Below are positions 54,906-62,418 of a stretch of DNA of 64,000 bases, piece by piece. A program made the translations under genes and the position numbers. Position 1 is the stretch's first letter. The number at the start of each line of letters is the position of its first letter. The notes below the pieces were generated by a model. The model saw only the letters and a list, made by a program, of their open reading frames with translations. It was not told the DNA's origin and made no database searches. Origin of the DNA: Sphingomonas sp. AP4-R1 (GTDB lineage Bacteria > Pseudomonadota > Alphaproteobacteria > Sphingomonadales > Sphingomonadaceae); contig NZ_CP053346.1 of assembly GCF_013113735.1 (NCBI RefSeq), positions 4,726,001 through 4,790,000 on the forward strand. Direction: 5' to 3'.

Positions 54906-57499
54906 CCACCGCCCCCACGCCGATGATGGCGCAATATCTCGCGCTGAAGGCAAGCGTGCCCGATTGCCTGCTCTTCTACCGGATGGGCGATTTCTTCGAA
55001 CTGTTCTTCGACGATGCCGCCAAGGCGGCCGCCGATCTGGATATCGCGCTCACCTCACGCGGCGAGCATCTCGGCGCGCCGATCCCAATGTGCGGCGTGC
55101 CCGCGCACAGCCACGAAGGCTATCTCGCACGCCTGATCAAGGCCGGCCACCGCGTCGCCATCGCCGAGCAGACCGAATCCCCCGAGGAGGCCAAAAGACG
55201 CGGCGGCAAGACGCTCGTCACGCGCGCGATCGTCCGCATCGTCAGCCCCGGCACGCTGACCGAGGAAACCCTGCTCGACGCGCGGGCGGCCAACTGGCTG
55301 GCGGCGGTGGGCGAAGCGGCGGGCGGCCTCGGCATCGCCGCCTGCGACATCTCCACCGGCCGGTTCGAGATCGGCCCCGCCGCGCGCGACGCGCTGGAGG
55401 CGGAGATCGCCCGCCTCTCCCCCGCCGAACTGATCGCTCCGCCCGCGCTGGCCGCCACGCTTCCCGACGGCCTCGCCGTCGACAAGGGCTTCGACAGCGC
55501 CAACGGGGAACGCCGCCTGAAAGCGCTGTTCGGCGTGGCCACGCTGGACGGCTGGGGCGCCTTCACCCGCGCCGAGCTGGCGGCGGCGGGCGCGCTGCTC
55601 GACTATCTCGACCGGGCGGGACAGGGCCACCTCCCCTTCCTCCAGCCGCCCGTCCGCCGTGCCGCCGCCGATCACATGATGATCGACGCGGCCTCGCGCG
55701 AAAGCCTGGAAATCACCGCCACGGCCTCGGGCCAGCGCAAGGGCAGCCTGCTCGACGCGATCGACCGCACCGTCACCGGCGGCGGCGCCCGCGCGCTGGC
55801 GGCCGACCTGTCCGCCCCGCTCGGCGATCGCCCGATGATCGAGGCGCGGCTGGACCTCGTCGCCTTATTCCATGACGACACCGATCTGCGCGCGCGCCTG
55901 CGCAGCGCTCTCCGCGCCCAGCCCGATGTCGCCCGCGCCCTCGGTCGCCTCGCCTCGGGCCGGGGTGGCCCGCGCGATCTCGGTCAGCTCCGCGACGGTC
56001 TGGATCAGGCGCAGCGGCTGCAGGCGATGCTGCGCGGCGTCGATCCCGCCCCGCCCCTGCTCGCGCATCTGCTCCCGGCCCTCGGCGGCCACGGCGCCCT
56101 CGTCGACGAACTCGCCCGCGCGCTCGTCCCCGCCCCGCCGATCGAATCCGCGCAGGGCGGCTATATCGCACAGGGCTATGATGCCGCGCTCGACGCGCTG
56201 CGCGCCACCGGCGGCGAGGGCCGCCGCGCCATCGCCCAGCTGGAAGCGCGCTTCCGCGAGAAGACCGGCGTCTCCCAGCTCAAGATCAGGCACAACAATG
56301 TGCTGGGCTATCATATCGAGGTGCCGGCCAAGTCCGCCGATCCGCTGATGAAGGCGGAGAGCGGCTTCACGCACCGCCAGACCCTGGCGGGCGTCGTCCG
56401 CTTCAACGCGCCCGAACTGCATGAGGAGGCCAGCCGCGTCGGGCAGGCCGGCGCCCACGCGCTCGCCGCCGAGGCCGCGCATCTGGAGGCGCTGACCGAA
56501 CAGGCGCTTGCCCGCCGCCACGACATCGCCGCCACCGCCGATGCGCTCGCCCGGCTGGACGTGTCGGCAGGCCAAGCCGAGCGCGCGGCCGAGGGCGGCT
56601 GGTGCCGCCCCGCCATCGCCGAACATCCCTGCCTCGAGATCGAGGGCGGGCGCCACCCCGTCGTCGAGAGCGCCGTCGCCGCCACCGGGGGGCGCTTCGT
56701 CGCGAACGATTGCCGCCTCTCGCCCGACGATCGCCTGTGGCTCGTCACGGGCCCCAACATGGGCGGTAAATCCACCTTCCTGCGCCAGAATGCGGCGATG
56801 CTGATCCTGGCGCAGGCGGGCGGCTTCGTGCCCGCCACCAGCGCCACTTTGGGTCTCTGCGATCGCCTGTTCAGCCGCGTCGGCGCGTCGGACAATCTCG
56901 CGCGCGGCCGCTCCACCTTCATGGTCGAGATGGTCGAGACTGCCGCGATCCTCGCGCAGGCGACCGAACGCAGTTTCGTGATCCTCGACGAGGTCGGGCG
57001 CGGCACCTCCACCTATGACGGCCTCGCCATCGCCTGGGCGGTGGTGGAGGCGGTGCACGACATCAATCGCTGCCGCTGCCTGTTCGCCACTCATTACCAC
57101 GAGCTGACGCGGCTGGCCGACCGGCTCGACTCGCTCTCGCTCCACCATGTCCGCGCGCGCGAATGGAAGGGCGATCTCGTCCTGCTCCACGAGCTGGCGC
57201 AGGGGCCCGCCGACCGCAGCTACGGCCTCGCCGTCGCGCGGCTGGCCGGGCTTGCCCCCGCCGTGGTCGGGCGCGCCAAGGATGTGCTGAAGAAGCTGGA
57301 GGCCGGCCGCGTCGCCACGGGCGGCATCGCGGCGGGTCTGGACGACCTCCCCCTCTTCGCGGCTGCCGCAGTCGCCCCCGAGGAAGAGAAGCCAGACGCC
57401 CTGCGCGACGCCCTCGCCACGATCGATGCCGATGCGCTGAGCCCGCGCGAGGCGCTGGAGGCGCTCTATCGCCTCAAGGGGCTGGCGGCGGGAGAGTAA
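54902..57499 (+). CDS. mutS: DNA mismatch repair protein MutS
   Basis: An 865-residue mismatch sensor. The ATG at 54902 gives TAPTPMMAQYLALKASVPDC, LLFYRMGDFFELFFDDAAKA, including the F-x-E mismatch-reading motif. The connector, lever and clamp domains follow, then the ATPase with Walker A GPNMGGKSTFLRQNAAML (residues about 617-634), Walker B VILDEVGRGTSTYDGLAIAW and FATHYHELTRLADRL. Domain II (DISTGRFEIG) and the C-terminal HhH end (LSPREALEALYRLKGL) are intact. It lies behind the toxin-antitoxin pair and is followed by a terminator-like repeat; mutL is not in the window. Confidence 0.97.
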   Translation: MTTAPTPMMAQYLALKASVPDCLLFYRMGDFFELFFDDAAKAAADLDIALTSRGEHLGAPIPMCGVPAHSHEGYLARLIKAGHRVAIAEQTESPEEAKRRGGKTLVTRAIVRIVSPGTLTEETLLDARAANWLAAVGEAAGGLGIAACDISTGRFEIGPAARDALEAEIARLSPAELIAPPALAATLPDGLAVDKGFDSANGERRLKALFGVATLDGWGAFTRAELAAAGALLDYLDRAGQGHLPFLQPPVRRAAADHMMIDAASRESLEITATASGQRKGSLLDAIDRTVTGGGARALAADLSAPLGDRPMIEARLDLVALFHDDTDLRARLRSALRAQPDVARALGRLASGRGGPRDLGQLRDGLDQAQRLQAMLRGVDPAPPLLAHLLPALGGHGALVDELARALVPAPPIESAQGGYIAQGYDAALDALRATGGEGRRAIAQLEARFREKTGVSQLKIRHNNVLGYHIEVPAKSADPLMKAESGFTHRQTLAGVVRFNAPELHEEASRVGQAGAHALAAEAAHLEALTEQALARRHDIAATADALARLDVSAGQAERAAEGGWCRPAIAEHPCLEIEGGRHPVVESAVAATGGRFVANDCRLSPDDRLWLVTGPNMGGKSTFLRQNAAMLILAQAGGFVPATSATLGLCDRLFSRVGASDNLARGRSTFMVEMVETAAILAQATERSFVILDEVGRGTSTYDGLAIAWAVVEAVHDINRCRCLFATHYHELTRLADRLDSLSLHHVRAREWKGDLVLLHELAQGPADRSYGLAVARLAGLAPAVVGRAKDVLKKLEAGRVATGGIAAGLDDLPLFAAAAVAPEEEKPDALRDALATIDADALSPREALEALYRLKGLAAGE

Positions 57500-57517
57500 G
57501 CCGCCCTACCCGCCTCA

Positions 57518-57607
57518 CGTCACCCCGGACTTGATCCGGGGTCCCGCTACCCATCCAGCGCCGAGAGGGAAGAAGACGCGGGATCCCGGATCAAGTCCGG
57601 GATGACG
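57518..57607. repeat. pair of 30-base inverted intergenic repeats after mutS
   Basis: CGTCACCCCGGACTTGATCC (first 20 of 57518-57547) recurs in inverted orientation at 57578-57607 (starting GCGGGATCCCGGATCAAGTC) with few mismatches and 30 bases between. It lies between convergent mutS and ohrR genes and can act as a two-way terminator. Same family as 51834 and 49400. Confidence 0.7.
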
Positions 57608-57649
57608 AGGAAGAATGAGCAATCTCTCCGCGCAATAGCACCGCCCCGC

Positions 57650-58114
57650 TCACCCCTCTTCCTTCTCCCCCAGCGCATCGCGCAGCGCGCTCACATCCGC
57701 GTTGAGCCGCATCAGCGTCTCCACCGGCAGGCCCGATCGCTCGGGCAGAGTCGCCAGCAGGCAGGCCGACTCCTGCTGCAGCGCCCGCCCCTGCTCGCGC
57801 AACGTCACGATCACCTGACGCTCGTCCTCGGGATTGCGCTCGCGCCCCACGAAGCCCGCCGTTTCCAGCCGCTTCACCAGCGGCGTGATCGTGCTCGATT
57901 CCAGCGCGAGCCGCTCCGCCAGCGCGCCCACCGTCTGCCCGTCCCGCTCCCACAACACGCGCATCACCAGATATTGCGGATAGGTGATGCCCAGCCGCTC
58001 CAGCACCGGCCGATAGGCGCGGTTGATCGCGATATTCGCGGAATAGATGGCGAAACACAGATGCGCGTCGAGCGGCAGAGTCTCGAGGGGCATAGGTGCG
58101 GACGGCGTCGTCAC
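57650..58114 (-). CDS. ohrR: OhrR, peroxide-sensing MarR family repressor
   Basis: A 154-residue MarR protein from the GTG at 58114 (GGAG 7 bases upstream); an ATG at 58093 is possible. The reactive Cys20 lies in [20 protein letters not shown], the signature of OhrR, and the DNA-binding part has [49 protein letters not shown]. Organic hydroperoxides oxidise the Cys and release the repressor from DNA. It is divergent from ohr, with three TATCGCGATA-type palindromes in the interval. Confidence 0.93.
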   Translation of the reverse strand: MTTPSAPMPLETLPLDAHLCFAIYSANIAINRAYRPVLERLGITYPQYLVMRVLWERDGQTVGALAERLALESSTITPLVKRLETAGFVGRERNPEDERQVIVTLREQGRALQQESACLLATLPERSGLPVETLMRLNADVSALRDALGEKEEG

Positions 58115-58159
58115 GATCGATCTCCAAAGGGGCAAACAGGCCCTTATCACGAAATTCGA

Positions 58160-58238
58160 TATCGCGATAAACGAATCGCTTTACAAGGCCGTGGGACACG
58201 CCTACTTAATCGTTATCGCGATAATCAATATCGCGATC
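58160..58238. promoter_or_regulatory. three OhrR operator-like palindromes
   Basis: TATCGCGATA occurs at 58160-58169 and 58214-58223 (the latter extended to TTATCGCGATAA), and TATCGCGATC at 58229-58238, all in the 144-base interval between the divergent ohrR and ohr genes. MarR proteins bind such short palindromes, so these are the likely OhrR operators; the pair near ohr lies at 21-45 bases before its start. Confidence 0.65.
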
Positions 58239-58258
58239 AATTATCGAAGGAACCCGCC

Positions 58259-58681
58259 ATGAACGTTCTCTATCGCGCCGAAGCAACCGCCACCGGTGGC
58301 CGGACCGGCACCGCCAAGACCAGCGACGGCCGCCTCGCCGTCACGCTCGATACGCCGAAGGAACTGGGCGGCGCGGGCGGCGACGGCACCAATCCGGAGC
58401 AACTGTTCGCCTCGGGCTATTCGGCCTGCTTCCTCGGCGCGCTGAAATATGTCGCCGCGCAGAAGAAGGTGACGCTGTCGGAACAGACGACGGTCACCGC
58501 CACGGTCGGCATCGGCCCGCGTGACGACGGCAAGGGCTTCGGTCTCGAGATCGCGCTGTCGGTGAGCATCCCCGGCATCGAACGCGCCATCGCCGAGGAC
58601 CTGGTCGCCGCGGCCGACGTGGTCTGCCCTTATTCGCACCTCGCCCATAACGGCGCCGCCGTCGCCCTCAGCGTCGCCTGA
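58259..58681 (+). CDS. ohr: Ohr, organic hydroperoxide resistance protein
   Basis: A 140-residue thiol peroxidase of the Ohr/OsmC family. The catalytic pair is Cys57 in [18 protein letters not shown] and Cys123 in [12 protein letters not shown], and the N-terminal Arg in the family motif [15 protein letters not shown] is present. It reduces lipid and organic hydroperoxides with lipoyl-dependent electrons. The ATG follows CGAAGGAACCC. Its divergent neighbour ohrR and the operators between them give direct control by peroxide. Confidence 0.96.
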   Translation: MNVLYRAEATATGGRTGTAKTSDGRLAVTLDTPKELGGAGGDGTNPEQLFASGYSACFLGALKYVAAQKKVTLSEQTTVTATVGIGPRDDGKGFGLEIALSVSIPGIERAIAEDLVAAADVVCPYSHLAHNGAAVALSVA

Positions 58682-58740
58682 GCCCCCCTTTGCCCGAATG
58701 ATGCCCGCCGGTGATCCCGGCGGGCGACAGGAGATTTGCC

Positions 58741-59499
58741 ATGACCTCGTTCCGCACCCTGCTCGCCGCCGTTTCGCTGGCCGCCCTCTCCGGCACCGCC
58801 GTCGCCGCTCCCGCCACCGGCCCCGTCCGCAACGTCGTCCTCGTCCACGGCGCCTTCGCCGACGGATCGGGCTGGAAGCCGGTCGCCGATCTGCTGATCA
58901 AGGACGGCTACACCGTCAGCGTCGTGCAGGAGCCCGAAACCTCCCTCGCCGATGACGTCGCCGCCACCAACCGCGTCATTGATCGCCAGTCCGGCCCCGT
59001 TGTGCTGGTCGGTCACAGCTATGGCGGCACGGTCATCACCGAAGCGGGCAACAACGCCCGCGTCGCCAGCCTCGTCTATGTCGCGGCGCTGGCGCCGGAC
59101 GAAGGCGAGAAATCGGGCGCGCTCCTCGCCTCCAAGCCCGGCGCGGCCACCAGCATCGGGCCCATCGCGGATGGCTATCTCCTGATCGATCCGGCGAAGT
59201 TCCCGGCCGATTTCGCGGCCGACGTGCCCGCCGCCGAGGCCCGGTTCATGGCCCTCTCGCAGGTGCCGATCAACGGCGTGATCTTTGGCACGGCGATCAC
59301 CGCGCCGGCATGGAAGAGCAAGCCCAGCTACGGCATCGTCGCGACGCAGGACCGGATGATCAATCCGGATCTGGAACGCTCGATGTACAAGCGCGCCGGC
59401 GCGAAAGTGACGGAGATCAAGGGCAGCCACGCGGTGTTCGTGTCGCAGCCCCGCGCCGTGGCCGACGTGATCGAGCAGGCCGCGCGCGACGCCCAGTAA
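58741..59499 (+). CDS. exported alpha/beta hydrolase
   Basis: A 252-residue protein with a signal peptide (LLAAVSLAALSGTAVAAPA). The hydrolase core has NVVLVHGAFADGSGWKPVAD, the nucleophile elbow GHSYGGTVITEAGNNARVAS, and the His block IKGSHAVFVSQPRAVADVIE. It begins 59 bases after ohr on the same strand, and a GGCGACAGGAG site precedes its ATG, so it may be co-transcribed with ohr and perhaps handle oxidised lipids; that is inference. It is related by motif to the cytoplasmic hydrolase at 331-1011. Confidence 0.9.
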   Translation: MTSFRTLLAAVSLAALSGTAVAAPATGPVRNVVLVHGAFADGSGWKPVADLLIKDGYTVSVVQEPETSLADDVAATNRVIDRQSGPVVLVGHSYGGTVITEAGNNARVASLVYVAALAPDEGEKSGALLASKPGAATSIGPIADGYLLIDPAKFPADFAADVPAAEARFMALSQVPINGVIFGTAITAPAWKSKPSYGIVATQDRMINPDLERSMYKRAGAKVTEIKGSHAVFVSQPRAVADVIEQAARDAQ

Positions 59500-59588
59500 A
59501 CCACCGCCCACGCGACCAGCCGACATTGCCATGTCGTCCCACACTCCGGTATGCCATCGCAGAAAGTGAGCATATGGAGAGGTTCGTG

Positions 59589-60893
59589 ATGGCTCGGAAA
59601 CTGGCGCTCGGCATGGCCGCCGCTTTGACGATCGGTGTCGCGATCGGCGCGACCGCCGCGTTCTCGGCGCCGCCGGCGCCCGTCAGCGTGATCGATCCCA
59701 CCACCGGCCACCGCATCGTCAAGGTCGACGATCGCCCCGGCAATTACGCCCTCTATTTCAATTACAACGCCTTTACGCCCGATGGCGGGCGGATGGTCTA
59801 TCTCACGCCCGAGGGCATCCGCACCGCCCATGTCGGCGACTGGACGACCAAGCTCGTGCTGAAGGAAAAGATCGATCGGCTGCTGTTCGTCGCGCACCGC
59901 AGCCCGACCGCTTATTACACGACCAAGCCCGCCGGTGCCACGGAAGCGGACGAGCCCTACACCGTCTGGGCGGTCAATCTCGACACGGGCAAGCGCCGCA
60001 AGATCGCGGACATGCCCAATGGCCGGATCGAATCGATCAACGCGGACGACACGTTGCTTTCAGGCAATCGCGAACTGTCGCCGCCACCGCCCGCCATCGC
60101 CGCGCAGGGCCGTCGCGATCCCAAGACCGGCTCGCCCAATTATGCCGGCACCGACGCAGCCGGCCGCCCCCTCTCCTTCGCCGACGCCAAGGAGAAGTGG
60201 ATGGGCGAGCGGCTGCACGCCGCCGTGCCGATGGAGATCTTCACGATCGACACCGCCACCGGCGCGCGCAAGTCCGTCCACCAGGCGACCGACTGGCTGA
60301 ACCACGTCCAGTTTTCGCCCACCGACCCCACCTTGCTGATGTTCTGCCACGAAGGCCCGTGGCACGAGGTGGACCGGATCTGGACGATCCGCACCGACGG
60401 CAGCGCGCTCACGAAGATCCACCAGCGCACGATGCAGGCCGAGATTGCCGGCCACGAATTCTGGTCCCCGGACGGCAGCACCATCTGGTATGATCTGCAG
60501 GCCCCCAAGGGCGCGATGCCGTGGCTCGCGAGCTACGACGTGAAGACGGGCGCGCGCCGCTGGTACAAGGTGGAGGCGAACCAGACCTCGGTCCACTTCA
60601 ACATTGCGCCCGACGGCAAGATCTTCGGCGCGGACGGCAACGGCACCAACAAATATATGAGCCTGCTCGTCCCCAAGCCCGACGAACGGCCCGAGGCGAA
60701 GACCACATTGGATCGCGACAAGCTCATCGCCACCGGCACTCTGGTGACCGAGCATGTCGTGGACATGGCCAGGCAGGATTACACGCTGGAGCCCAATCTC
60801 CACTTCACGCCCGACGGCCAATGGCTCGTCTACCGCGCCAACGTGGACGGCAGCCCCGCCATCTACGCAGCAGAGATCGCCAGGGCGAAGTGA
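59589..60893 (+). CDS. oligogalacturonate lyase, polysaccharide lyase family 22
   Basis: A 434-residue exported enzyme (start ATG 59589, GGAGAGG 6 bases upstream; ATG 59574 is an alternative). The signal peptide ends near TAAFSAPPA. The propeller has GHRIVKVDDRPGNYALYFNY, TPEGIRTAHVGDWTTKLVLK and the PL22 catalytic/metal set MFCHEGPWHEVDRIWTIRTD, EIAGHEFWSPDGSTIWYDLQ, QTSVHFNIAPDGKIFGADGN and EPNLHFTPDGQWLVYRANVD, with His residues on each blade that bind Mn(II). It splits small unsaturated oligogalacturonates to 4-deoxy-5-threo-hexosulose uronate. It is exported, unlike the cytoplasmic Ogl of enterobacteria. Confidence 0.93.
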   Translation: MARKLALGMAAALTIGVAIGATAAFSAPPAPVSVIDPTTGHRIVKVDDRPGNYALYFNYNAFTPDGGRMVYLTPEGIRTAHVGDWTTKLVLKEKIDRLLFVAHRSPTAYYTTKPAGATEADEPYTVWAVNLDTGKRRKIADMPNGRIESINADDTLLSGNRELSPPPPAIAAQGRRDPKTGSPNYAGTDAAGRPLSFADAKEKWMGERLHAAVPMEIFTIDTATGARKSVHQATDWLNHVQFSPTDPTLLMFCHEGPWHEVDRIWTIRTDGSALTKIHQRTMQAEIAGHEFWSPDGSTIWYDLQAPKGAMPWLASYDVKTGARRWYKVEANQTSVHFNIAPDGKIFGADGNGTNKYMSLLVPKPDERPEAKTTLDRDKLIATGTLVTEHVVDMARQDYTLEPNLHFTPDGQWLVYRANVDGSPAIYAAEIARAK

Positions 60894-60982
60894 GGCTGGG
60901 ATGACGCCCCCTTCCTCCCCCTCCCTTCCAGGGAGAGGGGAAGATGGTCAGCATCCCCGAACGGGCGTCGCTCCGCCCGCTC

Positions 60983-61570
60983 TCAGGCCTCCCCCTCCAC
61001 CAGACTGCCGGGCGCGATGCCGGCCAGATAGGTCCCGACCTTCGTCTGCGGATCCGCGTCGTCGGTAGCATCGGCATGGCCATAGCGCGCCTTGTCCTCG
61101 GCGTTGGCGGCGCCGGTGCTCGTCTCGCTCGTCCCGTCCGTATAGGTCACCACGGTCGTCTTGATCGCGCCGGCCACCGTCACGATGCGCGAAAGCTCGG
61201 TCTTGGCGGCGCTCCTGCCGCCGCCACCTCCGCCACCGCCATGCGCCCCGCCCGCAGCCTGTGCCGCCCCGGCATCGCCCGTCGCCGCCCCGCTATCGCC
61301 TGAGGCCGCGACCGACGCATCCCCCATCCGGTCCAGCGCCTTGCCGATCGTCGCGGCGTCCGCCTCGCTCAGCTTGCCCGATGCGACATCGGCCGCGATC
61401 TTCTGGTCGAGCGCCGCGCGCACAGATGCGGGCCTGGCCGTACCCCCGGCGCCCGTCGCCTTGAGCGCCGAGTCCAGATCGTCCTGGACGAGCTTGGCCT
61501 TCGCGGTCGAGACGCCGCTCGAAACCAATCTGGTCTGCAGCGCGCTCGTCGAACTGGCGGCGGTGATCAT
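60983..61570 (-). CDS. hypothetical protein with Gly-rich linker
   Basis: A 195-residue protein with no signal peptide. An N-terminal helical part (LQTRLVSSGVSTAKAKLVQD, DLDSALKATGAGGTARPASV, DQKIAADVASGKLSEADAAT) is followed by an Ala/Gly-rich linker with a long Gly run and a strand-rich end (IVTVAGAIKTTVVTYTDGTS, TYLAGIAPGSLVEGEA). The helical half resembles a dimeric or EF-hand-like repeat in composition only. I do not recognise the family; similar proteins seem common in sphingomonads. It stands alone, convergent with the oligogalacturonate lyase. Confidence 0.6.
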   Translation of the reverse strand: MITAASSTSALQTRLVSSGVSTAKAKLVQDDLDSALKATGAGGTARPASVRAALDQKIAADVASGKLSEADAATIGKALDRMGDASVAASGDSGAATGDAGAAQAAGGAHGGGGGGGGRSAAKTELSRIVTVAGAIKTTVVTYTDGTSETSTGAANAEDKARYGHADATDDADPQTKVGTYLAGIAPGSLVEGEA

Positions 61571-61678
61571 GCTGTCCTCCGGGAACCCGTATGACCGAAC
61601 GTCGCCCGCCCCCGAAACTTTAGAGAATCCGCCCTTCCCAGCCGCAATTTGCGACCGGCCGAGCCGCCGCGCTCTTCC

Positions 61679-62305
61679 TCACTCGGGCTTGGGCATCGCC
61701 GCATCGTCCAGTTCCGCCGCGCGCTTATGCGCCGGGCGCGCCTTCAGTCCGTCCCAATAGGCGACGAAGGCCGGGCGCGGCGGGATCCGGCCGAACTGCA
61801 TCCCCCAGCCGATCTGCGAGCCGACATAGACATCCGCCGCGCTGAACGCGCCGCCCGCGACAAAGGCCTTGCCCGTCACCGCCTGCTCCAGCGCCGCCAG
61901 CGCATCGTCCATGCAGCCATAGCCGACCATGCGCTTCTTCTCGTCGCTGATCTCGATCCCCAGCGCGCCGTTCGTCACCGCCGCCTCCACCGGACCGGCC
62001 GCGAAGAACAGCCAGCGATAATAATCGGCGCGGTCGGGCGATCCCGGCGGCGGCGCCAGCCCCGCCTCGGGAAAGGCATCGGCCAGATAGGCGCAGATCG
62101 CCGCGCATTCGGTGACGACCACGTCGCCATGCCGGATCGCGGGCACCTTCCCCATCGGGTTGATCGCGCGATAGGCGTCGCCCTTCATCGTGCCGCCATA
62201 GCCCATGATCTCGACATCATAGGGCTGGCCCACCTCCTCCATCATCCAGCGCGCGATCCGGCCGCGCGACATGGGGTTCGTGTAGAGCGTCAGTTGAGCG
62301 GCCAT
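61679..62305 (-). CDS. glutathione S-transferase family protein
   Basis: A 208-residue GST. The thioredoxin-like N-terminal domain has TLYTNPMSRGRIARWMMEEV with Ser13 or Arg14 region as the likely glutathione-activating site, VPAIRHGDVVVTECAAICAY (cis-Pro and the SNAIL-like TECAAI), followed by the helical domain (YYRWLFFAAGPVEAAV, AFSAADVYVGSQIGWGMQFG). It is a bacterial nu/beta-like subclass; the substrate is unknown. It lies 374 bases from the TonB receptor stop on one side and 109 from the hypothetical gene. Confidence 0.92.
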   Translation of the reverse strand: MAAQLTLYTNPMSRGRIARWMMEEVGQPYDVEIMGYGGTMKGDAYRAINPMGKVPAIRHGDVVVTECAAICAYLADAFPEAGLAPPPGSPDRADYYRWLFFAAGPVEAAVTNGALGIEISDEKKRMVGYGCMDDALAALEQAVTGKAFVAGGAFSAADVYVGSQIGWGMQFGRIPPRPAFVAYWDGLKARPAHKRAAELDDAAMPKPE

Positions 62306-62380
62306 GGCATCCCCTTCCCTCGATTCGGGCAGGGGGAGTATTTGTTCTTATTTCGTTCCTTGCAAGTCCTTCGTGCTCCC

Positions 62381-62410
62381 CGTCACCCCGAACCTCCGTC
62401 CGGGGTGACG
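62381..62410. terminator. hairpin after the TonB receptor gene
   Basis: CGTCACCCCG (62381-62390) and CGGGGTGACG (62401-62410) form a 10-base stem with a 10-base loop, 9 bases past the receptor stop at 62419 in the direction of its transcription. Same repeat family as 57518. Confidence 0.6.
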
Positions 62411-62418
62411 AAGCGACC

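Noticed and set aside
55865..57190. 441-codon frame opposite mutS
   Set aside because: Antisense to the MutS ATPase and clamp; no domain pattern.
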